Below, piece by piece: positions 54,103 through 62,944 of a stretch of DNA of 64,000 nt (the first letter of the stretch is position 1; each line of letters starts with the position of its first letter). Position numbers and translations under genes: made by a program. The DNA comes from Spirochaetes bacterium GWE1_32_154 (GTDB taxonomy: Bacteria; Spirochaetota; GWE2-31-10). The stretch covers positions 124,001-188,000 of the forward strand of contig MIAY01000008.1 of the NCBI GenBank assembly GCA_001829315.1. Direction: 5' to 3'. The notes below the pieces were generated by a model that had not been told where the DNA came from, ran no database searches, and saw nothing but the letters and a program-made list of their open reading frames with translations.

Positions 54103-55635
54103 TTAAAACTTTTTCCTGTTTACCAGTTCGGCACCTAACATACCGGAAAGACTTGATCCGTAAACACCACCGTGTTGAATAGAAAACATTCCAACCTGAT
54201 ACAAATTTTTAACCGATGTTTTGCTATACACTTTTGTTAGGAGCATTGTTTTCATAAAACTTTTTTTTCGTTCCCAGGAAAAACCGCCGGAAGCTCCATT
54301 AGAGCTATTTATCCAGTTTTCAATGGTTCTTGGTGTTGCAATATCAATTACTTCGATTTTGTTTGATATACCCGGAACGAGTGATTCCATTCGTTCAATA
54401 AGAATAGTAATTAATGAATCTTTTATTTCTTTGTATTTTTCTTTTGACATATCAAACCATGGCATATTATGTTCAGGCGGTATCGATGTATGAATAATTA
54501 TTGAGGTACCACCTTCTTTTTCTCTTGTTTCATTAAGATAGTATGATGGTGAAATTTGAAGTGAACATGTTTTTAAATAACTGAATAAGTCATGAGCTGG
54601 TTTAAAATCTTTATGAACATAGAGCATTTCTGTTTCAGGAATATACTTTTTTAATTCATCATTTGAAATTGACACGCCCATATAGAGTATAATACCCGAT
54701 TCTGATGGTCGGGCTTGGGTAATGCGTTTTATTGCAGATTTTTTAAATGTAAAGTCAGGGCACATTTCTAATAGTAATTTTTTTAAATCAATATTTGATA
54801 TAATGCTATCAGCGTAATATTTTTCATTTTCGGTTTCAACTCCGATTGCTTTCTTATTTTCAATAATAATTTTAACAACTTTTTTATTTTTTAATAAGAC
54901 AGCGCCATTTTCTAATGCAACATCCATTATTTTTTCAGCAAGTTCAAGATACCCGTTTTTCGCAATACCTATTCCTCCTTCATATTCCATCCAGACACCT
55001 AAAAACATAAATATTGCAGGATTATAATAGTATGTTATGTTCGCAAAATAATAACCCGGGTTAGTATCAACCGAGCCAAAAATTTTTGTTAATAATGTAT
55101 TTATTTGCTGGGGATAGTAGTGGATAAAAAACCACAGGTTTTTTATGATAACCGGCAGTACTTTAATAAGTATTAATGTTTTACCGAAAAAACCGCTTTT
55201 AAAATATTGATAATGATTAAAAATATGTAAGAATTCTTTTAAAATAGAAACTTTTTTCTTAATAAATGAAAATAAGGTCCGAATTTGTTGAATATTGTCA
55301 GGAAACATTTTTACATATTGTTCTTCAACTTCAATAATATTTCTTCCGTCACAAATTTTATCACATATAACATATTTATAATACTGCTTTTTTATTTCAT
55401 CTGATAAAGACGGTGATATATCATGCAATAAACTTCTAAAATAATCGACAAGACTAATACCAAGTGTACCGGCTTCCATGTAGTACCCTTTTCGATAAAA
55501 ACCGGATGTCATTCCGCCAATGACATTATTTTGTTCAAGAAATAGGATTTTCTTTTTTGTATATTTTGAAAGGAGTGAACCTGCTGTTAATCCGCCGATT
55601 CCCGTACCAATTATTATTACATCATATTTTTCCAT
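54103..55635 (-). CDS. FAD-dependent oxidoreductase, phytoene desaturase/CrtI-like
   Basis: 510 residues. The N-terminal dinucleotide-binding motif IIIGTGIGGLTAGSLL (GxGxxG) and the following LFLEQNNVIGGMTSGFYRKGYYMEAG are typical of the CrtI/CrtISO/retinol-saturase group. A C-terminal FAD segment reads NLYQVGMFSIQHGGVYGSSLSGMLGAE. A hydrophobic middle (about 150-185) suits membrane association or a lipid substrate. No other carotenoid gene is present, so the substrate may be a carotenoid, a retinoid-like lipid or a polyprenol. The family is certain, the reaction is not. Confidence 0.82.
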   Translation of the reverse strand: MEKYDVIIIGTGIGGLTAGSLLSKYTKKKILFLEQNNVIGGMTSGFYRKGYYMEAGTLGISLVDYFRSLLHDISPSLSDEIKKQYYKYVICDKICDGRNIIEVEEQYVKMFPDNIQQIRTLFSFIKKKVSILKEFLHIFNHYQYFKSGFFGKTLILIKVLPVIIKNLWFFIHYYPQQINTLLTKIFGSVDTNPGYYFANITYYYNPAIFMFLGVWMEYEGGIGIAKNGYLELAEKIMDVALENGAVLLKNKKVVKIIIENKKAIGVETENEKYYADSIISNIDLKKLLLEMCPDFTFKKSAIKRITQARPSESGIILYMGVSISNDELKKYIPETEMLYVHKDFKPAHDLFSYLKTCSLQISPSYYLNETREKEGGTSIIIHTSIPPEHNMPWFDMSKEKYKEIKDSLITILIERMESLVPGISNKIEVIDIATPRTIENWINSSNGASGGFSWERKKSFMKTMLLTKVYSKTSVKNLYQVGMFSIQHGGVYGSSLSGMLGAELVNRKKF

Positions 55636-55768
55636 TATTTCCTCTTTGTTTTTTTTAGTATTGAGTATTTATAAGGTATTACTCGATAGTGAAAAGTAGT
55701 AAACTGAAAATAGTACCGAAGAATACAATATTTAGTTGAGTATAAAACAAAATTGATTTCATTGGATT

Positions 55769-56311
55769 TTATTGTGCTCTCATATATTCTGTATCTGACT
55801 CAACGAGTTTCCCGTGGCGTTTAAGGATAAAAAAACCATACTCTTCTGCTTTTGTAACGACATCCTCATTGATATGAAAACCTGCAATACCTGCGAATAT
55901 AGTATAGTTTGCATATATAGGAAAAAGTTTACGGAAATTAGGAATCTTTCTATTTTTGAGGTGTTCAACATCATTGATATGAGCTTTGTATTTCGTTTCA
56001 ACTATAGCAAGACAGTTCCCGTTTGTTAACAGGATATCATACTCATCTTTAATGCCATCTCTGGTTTTTAGAACATTAGCAGATACATCATCAAATTGCA
56101 TAGACCCGATTCGGGGATTAACTTTCAATGTATTAAAGAAAAATTCCTCTGCGACATCGCCCTGATTATTACCGATATTACCGACCATTTTTGCTATTTT
56201 ATCCAGTTTTCTGTCGAGTTTTTCAGCTCTTTTATCCGCTTCAATCTGAAATTTAATCTGTTGATCTTCAGATCTCTTTATAAGATCAAGCACTTCCTGA
56301 TATGTTGTCAT
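55769..56311 (-). CDS. PD-(D/E)XK nuclease-fold protein of unknown role
   Basis: About 180 residues. An N-terminal coiled coil (ADKRAEKLDRKLDKIAKMVG) is followed by a predicted restriction-endonuclease fold: IKDEYDILLTNGNCLAIVETKYKA supplies Asp, then Glu-x-Lys, the core of this superfamily, and GDVAEEFFFNTL supplies the upstream Glu. It resembles DUF3782-type proteins. The frame is open from 56326, but AAGAGG is best spaced for the ATG at 56311. There is no methyltransferase or helicase nearby, so it is not part of a recognisable restriction system. Confidence 0.7.
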   Translation of the reverse strand: MTTYQEVLDLIKRSEDQQIKFQIEADKRAEKLDRKLDKIAKMVGNIGNNQGDVAEEFFFNTLKVNPRIGSMQFDDVSANVLKTRDGIKDEYDILLTNGNCLAIVETKYKAHINDVEHLKNRKIPNFRKLFPIYANYTIFAGIAGFHINEDVVTKAEEYGFFILKRHGKLVESDTEYMRAQ

Positions 56312-56512
56312 AATGCCTCTTTGCATAACTTTATTAATACAATTTTCAGTTTAATAAGAAAAGTAAATTTCGTCAATATTATTTTTTATTTCATTGATTT
56401 TTATGTATTTAAAAATGTACGGTATGGTGTTTATGGATAAAAAGTCGTATTTTTTAATTTTCGATATAATAAGAAAAATGTTTCACGTTTACGATAATTG
56501 TGTGATATAGTA

Positions 56513-56562
56513 GGCTTCTTGTAAAACTTGAGACATTGAGTGTATTTGTAAGTTGTACAATT
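56513..56562. repeat. Divergent short copy of the dispersed TGCAAAA repeat
   Basis: Beginning AGGCTTCTTGTAAAACTT and continuing through TATTTGTAAGTTG. It aligns by eye with the short copy at 19151-19200 (AGGCATTTGCAAAATTT ... TTTTTGCATGAGG) over about 50 bases, with several substitutions. As in that copy, it lies just upstream of the ribosome-binding site of a plus-strand gene. Confidence 0.4.
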
Positions 56563-56588
56563 GTTAAAAAAAATCAGGAGTGGTCTTT

Positions 56589-57992
56589 ATGAAAAAAATG
56601 TTTTTGATGGTTATCGTATTATCTAACCTGTTGATTGCACAACTATTGAATGGAACTGAGTTGCGACTCAGCGGGATGGGTGGTGTTGATCCGTATGGCG
56701 GATATTTAATGCCTGATGTCTGGGTGGACAGTTTTTATGTAAACCCCGCAACAGCGGTATTCAGTAAAGAGAATATTATCAGGATTCAATCTATTTTTGA
56801 TTTAGATCCTTTAAAATATAATTTTACTGATGATGAAATTGATGTTACAATAACTCAGGATTTGAAGACGGGGTTTTTAAGAAATTTGAAATCAATCGTA
56901 ATTGGATATGATTGTGGATTAAATATCGATTATAATTATAATACAATTCAGGGAATGTATAAAAAAGGTTTAGATACTAAAAATGATTCATTAACTCTCT
57001 CATTGAATAACTCTCTGGTTATGGCTGCAAAAATTAATGAAAATAGTGTTATTGGCTATTTAGCCACTATTTTGTACTCTTACAGTGATGCAGATAGTTA
57101 TTATATAGATGAAAATGATAAAAATCAAGCATATTCGATAAAAAACACATCGCCTGTTGTTATGGAAGTAAATCAGAAATGGTCTTATCTGTTTAATAGA
57201 GGTAATTACTTTTTTTCAATTATTTTCCCGCTTCGTGTATATTATTCATTAACATTTTCAGATTTTTTGTATCCTGAAGAAAACGCCGAATGGGAAGATG
57301 GTGAAAATAAACTGTCTATTTATAGCGGTATAAACTTTCATTATGAAAATACTATTACAAAACATACTTCATTAAGATTTGTCTCTGAAAACAGTGTTAT
57401 GTATCATGATGAATTTACTGCTGATGAACTCGAAGATACGGATCATTTGAATTCGTTTGGCATATCAGTCCCGATTCTGACTTCATTGTCTTTTATACAT
57501 ACGTTTGATAAATTTTTATTTTTCTATGGGTTTACGTTTCATACATCACCGGGAGTTATATTTGATTATATTTCACCTGAAGATTATAGTCGTGGGATAT
57601 ATACAAATACTGAAGTGTATAGTTCAATTGGAATGGAGATTGCTGCTTTTAAAAAAATTACAGTAAGAGCAGGGGTAGGTTTTGATTTGTTTAATTTAAG
57701 AACTTCAAATTATATTGATAAATATTCAACCCAGACCGAACCTGTTTCTACAGATTACATAGATATTTCGTTTCCTGTAAATCCTGAAATCAGTATCGGT
57801 ATGGATATTAAAACTGGAAAAAGACTTACAATACAGTTGACCAATAAATTTATATATCGTGATATCTATCATTCTCAAAACAATTATTATTATTATAATT
57901 CAGAGGATTTAGAATATAAGAAATTTGATATTGCATTTCAATCAAGCATTGGATTTCTTATCGGGCCTGCTGTAAAGGATAATGGATTATAA
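56589..57992 (+). CDS. Predicted outer-membrane beta-barrel protein
   Basis: Signal peptide at about residues 1-20 (ends AQLLNG). The mature protein of about 447 residues has alternating hydrophobic/polar beta strands with many aromatic girdle residues (YIDISFPVNPEISIGMDIKTG, LTIQLTNKFIYRDIYHS, FDIAFQSSIGFLIG), fitting a barrel of about 14 strands like OMPP1/FadL or PorV-type proteins. The N-terminal LSGMGGVDPYGGYLMPD and NPAT segments resemble the opening of such barrels (NPA motif). CAGGAG at 56575-56580 selects the ATG at 56589 over the GTG at 56580. The ligand is unknown. Confidence 0.75.
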   Translation: MKKMFLMVIVLSNLLIAQLLNGTELRLSGMGGVDPYGGYLMPDVWVDSFYVNPATAVFSKENIIRIQSIFDLDPLKYNFTDDEIDVTITQDLKTGFLRNLKSIVIGYDCGLNIDYNYNTIQGMYKKGLDTKNDSLTLSLNNSLVMAAKINENSVIGYLATILYSYSDADSYYIDENDKNQAYSIKNTSPVVMEVNQKWSYLFNRGNYFFSIIFPLRVYYSLTFSDFLYPEENAEWEDGENKLSIYSGINFHYENTITKHTSLRFVSENSVMYHDEFTADELEDTDHLNSFGISVPILTSLSFIHTFDKFLFFYGFTFHTSPGVIFDYISPEDYSRGIYTNTEVYSSIGMEIAAFKKITVRAGVGFDLFNLRTSNYIDKYSTQTEPVSTDYIDISFPVNPEISIGMDIKTGKRLTIQLTNKFIYRDIYHSQNNYYYYNSEDLEYKKFDIAFQSSIGFLIGPAVKDNGL

Positions 57993-58065
57993 ACGGGCAT
58001 CTAGGTTGTTTTTTTTATATAACTGAATTGAAACCTCTTCTGATAAACCATTAAAAAACGCTGTG

Positions 58066-58236
58066 TTCCGGATAGAAAATCTTAGGAATTTTCCACCACA
58101 GAGATACGGAGAGCACGGAGATGGGATGAAAAAGTAGATATTTAATGATTTTGATTATATAAAGAAAGAAACAATTTCACAAAAAACTCTGTGCCCTCTA
58201 GTGAAACGGGTGCTTCTGTGGTGATTCTGCCCGGAA
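58066..58236. mobile_element. MITE-like hairpin element with CACCACAGAG arms
   Basis: Outer arms TTCCGGATAGAA (58066-58077) and TTCTGCCCGGAA (58225-58236) are inverted with 10 of 12 matches. Inside them CACCACAGAGATACGGAGAGCACGGAG-type sequence (58094-58120) is answered by CTCTGTGCCCTC...CTTCTGTGGTG (58187-58223). The whole 171 bases would fold into a long hairpin. The CACCACAGAG...CACAGAG motif is known as a dispersed noncoding repeat in several bacterial genomes. No open frame lies inside. Confidence 0.6.
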
Positions 58237-58270
58237 ATAAAACTCGAGAATTGGGTCAAAGATACTATTA

Positions 58271-58425
58271 CTAATCGACATCGTATATATTTAGAATATT
58301 ATTATAAAAACCGATAAAATCATCTGTGTTTCTGGTTACCAGAATCAGATTATTAATTTGAGCGGTAGCTAATATAATATTATCAGGAACTTTTATTTTT
58401 TTTTGTTTTTAATTGCACTGTTCAT
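58271..58425 (-). pseudogene. VapC-type PIN toxin remnant (C-terminal 50 codons)
   Basis: On the minus strand, codons from 58390 to the TAG at 58271-58273 read VPDNIILATAQINNLILVTR then NTDDF and continue to YDVD. This is the C-terminal active-site part of a VapC toxin (PD..ILATA, L.TRNT.DF). Upstream, ATG at 58425 gives MNSAIKNKKK, which would join in frame but for a frameshift within an A9 tract (58396-58404). The N-terminal three-fifths of the gene are gone. It lies just after the intact DUF3368 toxin gene. Confidence 0.8.
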
Positions 58426-58481
58426 CCTATTCTGAGCGAATATTTTTTTGCCATAACGCAGGATCAATTTTTATTTCTATA

Positions 58482-58955
58482 TTATTCCCCGGCAAGTTCG
58501 ATGATTATATTGTAAACTCTATCACTTATATAAATTTTGTTATAGATAAGTTCGTTTAGAATTGGCTTGACTTTATCAATAATTTTCATTTGTTTCGCTT
58601 TTATTAAAACACCTAATGTACCTGTAATTTTTAATCCCATATACTCGGCAAATTTTCTTGCAGTAAGATCATCTATGATAGAAAGATCAGCTTCTAACTC
58701 CTGTGCTAACAGTATAACTTCAACTTCTCCCTTATGTAGAGCAGTTTTAAAAAATTTAGCAACATTTATATTTTTAATTTCACAGATTTTGAAGAAATCA
58801 AATTTTTCAATAATTTTTGATTTTACATTAATTTCTTCTCTTACAGCGTTAGGAATAATAATTTGACCGTACGTTTTATTTAAAATATCTAAACGATTAA
58901 TTGAATGTAACGATATTATCGGTGTTGAGTTGCAAATTACTTTAAGCATTTGCAA
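58482..58955 (-). CDS. DUF3368 PIN-like toxin
   Basis: 157 residues of the DUF3368 family, a PIN-fold group found as toxins beside UPF0175 antitoxins. Diagnostic pieces are VICNSTPIISLHSINRLDIL, IIIPNAVREEI, ALHKGEVEVILLAQEL, SIIDDLTARKFAEYMGLKITGTLGVLIKAKQ and the end VYNIIIELAGE. Acidic residues expected of a PIN site (near NSTP, E in GEVE, DD in IIDDL) are present, so ribonuclease activity is plausible. It overlaps its antitoxin gene by 14 bases. Translation may start at the second Met (58949). Confidence 0.88.
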   Translation of the reverse strand: MQMLKVICNSTPIISLHSINRLDILNKTYGQIIIPNAVREEINVKSKIIEKFDFFKICEIKNINVAKFFKTALHKGEVEVILLAQELEADLSIIDDLTARKFAEYMGLKITGTLGVLIKAKQMKIIDKVKPILNELIYNKIYISDRVYNIIIELAGE

Positions 58956-59199
58956 TATCCTTCAATAATTCATCACGATCATAATGTTCAAATATTGATA
59001 TTTTGTTATCAGATAAATAGTGAATGAATGTTTCCTCCGGCATCTCTGCTAATAATGCTGCCTGTCCAATTGAGAGCTTTTTATGGTAATAATAATGCAT
59101 CGCACTATAAAGCTTCATTTCATACGCAATTTCTGTTTCTGATTCCCGTAATGAAAATAGTATTTCTTCCGGTATGTTTATCGTAGCGACCTTATTCAT
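58942..59199 (-). CDS. UPF0175 family antitoxin
   Basis: 85 residues. The sequence reads as a typical UPF0175 protein: INIPEEILFSLRESETEIAYEMKLYSAMHYYYHKKLS begins with the family pattern, followed by the helix-turn-helix-like IGQAALLAEMPEETFIHYLSDNKI and the end DELLKDIANA. It would bind and neutralise the DUF3368 toxin and probably repress the operon. AAGGAGG lies close before the ATG. It precedes the toxin and overlaps it, the usual antitoxin-first order. Confidence 0.88.
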   Translation of the reverse strand: MNKVATINIPEEILFSLRESETEIAYEMKLYSAMHYYYHKKLSIGQAALLAEMPEETFIHYLSDNKISIFEHYDRDELLKDIANA

Positions 59200-59218
59200 A
59201 TAACCTCCTTACTTTATC

Positions 59219-61378
59219 CTAATAATCACCATTATTTCTCATTTCAAGTAATAACTTAGGGTTTTGCTGAAAGAATTTAATCATGCTTTGCCATGGGATT
59301 CTAAAAAGTTTTGAGTTTGTTTTTGCTACAATACCTATTTTATGATCCCGGTTTGAAATGAGATTCTCAGGATTTCCTATGAAATTCCCTTTATTTATTT
59401 CTTTTATCGTGTTGCCATTTTCATCGGTTAACAAACCAATACCATCACCCCAAAGATACGCGTAATCCATAGAATTAGAATAATTTTCGATAACTTCATT
59501 CTCTTCAACATTGTATTCTTCAAGAATGATTTCAAGATTATTTTTTTGATTTATGGTTAGCTCATTAAAATATTTATTATTATTAATTGTTTCCCATGAA
59601 CCGATTTTTCTATTATGACAGAGTTTTTGCAGTTTTTCATATATATTCATATTGGAAATCAGTGCAAGAAAATCATCACTATCAATAACAATTGAAACAA
59701 TATCAGTTACTGCAATTATCGTATTTAAAGCAGGTGCATTTTGTATAATGGAAGATTCACCAAAATAACTTCCCGAACTTATAAATGCTTTATCAGTTTC
59801 GTTTTCAATAACCCGCGCTTTTCCCGCTATAATTATAAAAAAACGTTTATTAATATCTCCTTCTTTAACAAGGCAGTCACCTGATTTAAATTTTACATAT
59901 TTAATAACACTTAGTATTTCCCCGCCTTTTTTTAAAGGAGTGTCTTCAAAAATGTCTATATGAGTTATGAGGTTTAATATTTCGATGGATTCACCATGAA
60001 TTGTCGGAGTACTATCTATAATCATTGTGTTTGCAAGTCCCGTCGGTGATATTTTTAAGCCTGAGTCATCCGGGATTTTAGATTTGTCAGTGTGAACCAA
60101 ATAAATATTGCGTTTATTTTCATACGGTAATTTAAGTAATGTTTCCATTGGCGTATGAAGCGGAGGAACGCCTGCTTCGTGGATAATAATATTTTTATTC
60201 CAGTCAAAACCTGCTAACTCATCATATCGACCTTGGCTTAGTATCCCTTTTTTTAATAGTTTATTAAAGAAATCAATGTCATTTAAGTGATCTGAAGTGT
60301 AGACAACAGTACGATTTTTAAATGATATTTCAAAACCTATTGTTGGTATTGAATGTAAACGATAACTGAAAGTTACCATTGCTCCATTTATATTTATTGG
60401 TTTGGCTATCATAATTGGTATAAAATCAATTAATTCAATAATATCAATGACTGATAATTCTGCAAGTAAAGATATTTTTTTTATAAAACTTGAAAATATT
60501 GTCGGAGTCGTATAGAGCGTAATTCTTCCTTCCTGAAGTATTTTTTGCATAACACCTGAATCGTGGTCTGAATGACAATGAGTTAGTATTACCGAGTTTA
60601 CCATTTTTGGCGTTACATTTTGTTCCATAAGCCAGAGAGCCGAGTCAACCGGCGGGTCAACCATAACACCCACTCCGTTTATCCAGAAAATAAAACCGCT
60701 CGTTTTCCCTTTTGGATCAAACCCGTGTGATGAGCCGAGAGTTGTAATGCCAAATGAGGGTGGTATAAAAATATCTGAGTAGATTCGATTTCCAATATCA
60801 CTTTCCTGATAATTAATATCCCATGGTAATGAAACTTTTTGATTTTGGTCAATAATTTCTATTGTTGAGTCATCATTATTGAGTTTAATGTCAACACCAT
60901 TAATTGTAACGGTATTGATTGAATTAAATGTCCGGAAATCAACAATATTTTCTATTTTAAATGTTTCATTATTCTCTTCATTAGTTCTGAAATACATCAT
61001 TTCTTTTTTCATATCAGGAAGTGCGGGGTTATTCCGGCCATCATAATATTCTAAATCAATATTAATTTGTTCGGGACCGATAATTGATTCTTCTAAAATT
61101 GAGTAAATTATTTTTTTTTGTTTTTCAGTGCATACAATTGTAGTTTTTTTTTTCATAATAAAGAAATTGTAATTGCATGGAAATTCTATATCCATTAATG
61201 AAAGCATTTTTTTATTTGAGAATAATGATTTTGGTGCAATATAAATTTCAGGAACAGCTCTATTCATTGCAAGTGAATCTTTTATTGTCTCCGGAGGTGA
61301 GCCGAGTTGAATCGCCCCGGCAGTTGTATCAACTATTATTCCGCCTTTCGATAAATATATTGTTTTCATTTTTTTCAT
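59219..61378 (-). CDS. Metallo-beta-lactamase-fold protein fused to cyclic-nucleotide-binding-like domains
   Basis: 719 residues. The middle (about 215-475) is an MBL hydrolase domain with the full metal set: THCHSDHDSG (HxHxDH), a His in YRLHSIPTIGFE, Asp-His in YTSDHLND and the last His in YLVHTDKS. The N-terminal 210 residues are unassigned. A cyclic-nucleotide-binding-like domain follows (about 495-600: VKEGDINKRFFIIIAGKARVIE and SGSYFGESSIIQNAPALNT), then a second degenerate one to the end. In the first, the Arg that grips the cyclic phosphate (FGE-x8-R) is replaced by Ala, so it may not bind cAMP or cGMP normally. The substrate is unknown. Confidence 0.85.
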   Translation of the reverse strand: MKKMKTIYLSKGGIIVDTTAGAIQLGSPPETIKDSLAMNRAVPEIYIAPKSLFSNKKMLSLMDIEFPCNYNFFIMKKKTTIVCTEKQKKIIYSILEESIIGPEQINIDLEYYDGRNNPALPDMKKEMMYFRTNEENNETFKIENIVDFRTFNSINTVTINGVDIKLNNDDSTIEIIDQNQKVSLPWDINYQESDIGNRIYSDIFIPPSFGITTLGSSHGFDPKGKTSGFIFWINGVGVMVDPPVDSALWLMEQNVTPKMVNSVILTHCHSDHDSGVMQKILQEGRITLYTTPTIFSSFIKKISLLAELSVIDIIELIDFIPIMIAKPININGAMVTFSYRLHSIPTIGFEISFKNRTVVYTSDHLNDIDFFNKLLKKGILSQGRYDELAGFDWNKNIIIHEAGVPPLHTPMETLLKLPYENKRNIYLVHTDKSKIPDDSGLKISPTGLANTMIIDSTPTIHGESIEILNLITHIDIFEDTPLKKGGEILSVIKYVKFKSGDCLVKEGDINKRFFIIIAGKARVIENETDKAFISSGSYFGESSIIQNAPALNTIIAVTDIVSIVIDSDDFLALISNMNIYEKLQKLCHNRKIGSWETINNNKYFNELTINQKNNLEIILEEYNVEENEVIENYSNSMDYAYLWGDGIGLLTDENGNTIKEINKGNFIGNPENLISNRDHKIGIVAKTNSKLFRIPWQSMIKFFQQNPKLLLEMRNNGDY

Positions 61379-61539
61379 TGTTACATCTCTTTTTTAGGAT
61401 TTTACATAGTATATCATAATTTAAAAAAAAATATCGAATGTTATACTAAATTTAATTATCGGAAATATATTCTATTAAAATTAATCTATTTTTGTATAGG
61501 AAAAATACTTTTATTGCTTTAATTAAATGAGGTGAAGTT

Positions 61540-62226
61540 ATGAAAAAAATATGGATTAGTATATTGTTTATTTTACTGAACAAACGTATCTATGCTTACA
61601 ATAGTATGCCGATTATTCGTGTCGGAAGTTCGTTTTCAATAAATTTTGAAGATTATTTACATAAGAATTTATTAAGTAAAACTGAAGAGAAAATTTATAC
61701 AAGTATTGATTTTACTTTAGCACGGGTTATTCATATTTTCTCAAAAGTTGAGTATTCAATAGCATTGAAATACAGTTCATCTGATTTTATATCAAAATTC
61801 AGGGTGTCATATATAAAAGATATACTTCGGGTTAAAATACTGGTGAATAAATATTTTTTTATGTATGCCGGAGTAAATCCTTCGTATGGATTAGAAGATT
61901 ATTACTACAGAAATATATATAGCTTTGGTGGTGTCGTACAATTTAAAACATTCCGTTTTTCGTATACTTACTCAGGATATCATAAAAATACTAATGATGG
62001 CGAATTCGATCAGACTTTAGTAAGCGGATTAGATTGGGTGAGTGGAAAAAAAATTTATGCTTTTCATTCTGTTAAACTATCTGCACGATTTAAAATATAC
62101 TCAGTTGACGGTGCTGTTCGATGTATGGTTGACTCTCTAAAGTGTAATTACGAAATACGATTTGATATAAAAAAAATATTTGATTCATTTCAAATCCCGG
62201 AAGATTACAATCAGGAGAGTGAATAG
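61540..62226 (+). CDS. Exported protein, small beta-barrel candidate
   Basis: Signal peptide at about 1-19 (ends RIYAYN). The mature 208 residues show short amphipathic beta strands rich in Tyr and Phe (KVEYSIALKYSSSDFISKFRVSYIKD, VVQFKTFRFSYTYSGYHKN), as in an 8- to 10-stranded outer-membrane barrel; the final residues are polar, not a typical barrel end. No family recognised. AGGTG lies before the ATG. It is followed 61 bases later by rlmE on the same strand. Confidence 0.65.
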   Translation: MKKIWISILFILLNKRIYAYNSMPIIRVGSSFSINFEDYLHKNLLSKTEEKIYTSIDFTLARVIHIFSKVEYSIALKYSSSDFISKFRVSYIKDILRVKILVNKYFFMYAGVNPSYGLEDYYYRNIYSFGGVVQFKTFRFSYTYSGYHKNTNDGEFDQTLVSGLDWVSGKKIYAFHSVKLSARFKIYSVDGAVRCMVDSLKCNYEIRFDIKKIFDSFQIPEDYNQESE

Positions 62227-62287
62227 ATTGCTTTTTTTGTTCTTTTTTGGTACTCTCTTTAAACTATAGTAATTAAGAAGGTTTAGT

Positions 62288-62944
62288 ATGAATGATTATG
62301 AAAATCCGGATTTTTATTCGAGGAAAGCAAAAGATGAAGGGTATTTTGCTCGAAGTATTTACAAACTCGAAGAAATTGACAGTCGATTTTCTCTTATAAA
62401 AAAAGGTATGAAAATCGTTGATTTAGGATGTGCACCAGGATCATGGTGTCAGTATCTTTCAAATATTGTTGGCGATACAGGTCTTGTTGTCGGTATCGAT
62501 TATAAAAAGATTCTTGTTACTGCTCCAAATATTGTTATTGTTCATGGGAATTTTTTAAGGGATTATAACCAGGCGGAAATTATGACTCATGGGCCGTTTA
62601 ATGGAATTGTGAGTGATATGGCGCCGGATACAACGGGGGACAGATTAACTGATTGTTTTAATTCTTCTGATTTAGTAAAAGATGCATTGCGGTTTTCCTA
62701 TGATCATTTGAAAAAATCCGGTTTTTTTGTTGCAAAAATATTTCAAGGCGGTGATGAGAAAGCTATTTTTGATGAAATGAAAATGGCATTTAAAACGGTG
62801 AAATGGTTTAAACCAAAATCATGCAGAAAGATTAGTTTTGAAACTTTTATAATTGGAATGGATTTTACGGGGAAGCCGCAATTATCAGAAGAAGCAGAAG
62901 ATATTATGGATGTTGATAATTACTCAGGTGATATGCCCTGGTGA
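62288..62944 (+). CDS. rlmE: 23S rRNA (uridine-2'-O-)-methyltransferase RlmE/FtsJ
   Basis: Heat-shock-related methyltransferase acting on U2552 of the ribosomal A-loop. The N-terminal YSRKAKDEGYFARSIYKLEEID carries the first catalytic Lys. SAM-binding VDLGCAPGSWCQYL follows near 45. GIVSDMAPDTTGDR gives the Asp, FFVAKIFQGGDE the second Lys and KISFETFIIG the Glu of the K-D-K-E tetrad. Length 218 is normal. AAGG precedes the ATG. Its 3' end overlaps the convergent acyltransferase gene by 25 bases. Confidence 0.94.
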   Translation: MNDYENPDFYSRKAKDEGYFARSIYKLEEIDSRFSLIKKGMKIVDLGCAPGSWCQYLSNIVGDTGLVVGIDYKKILVTAPNIVIVHGNFLRDYNQAEIMTHGPFNGIVSDMAPDTTGDRLTDCFNSSDLVKDALRFSYDHLKKSGFFVAKIFQGGDEKAIFDEMKMAFKTVKWFKPKSCRKISFETFIIGMDFTGKPQLSEEAEDIMDVDNYSGDMPW

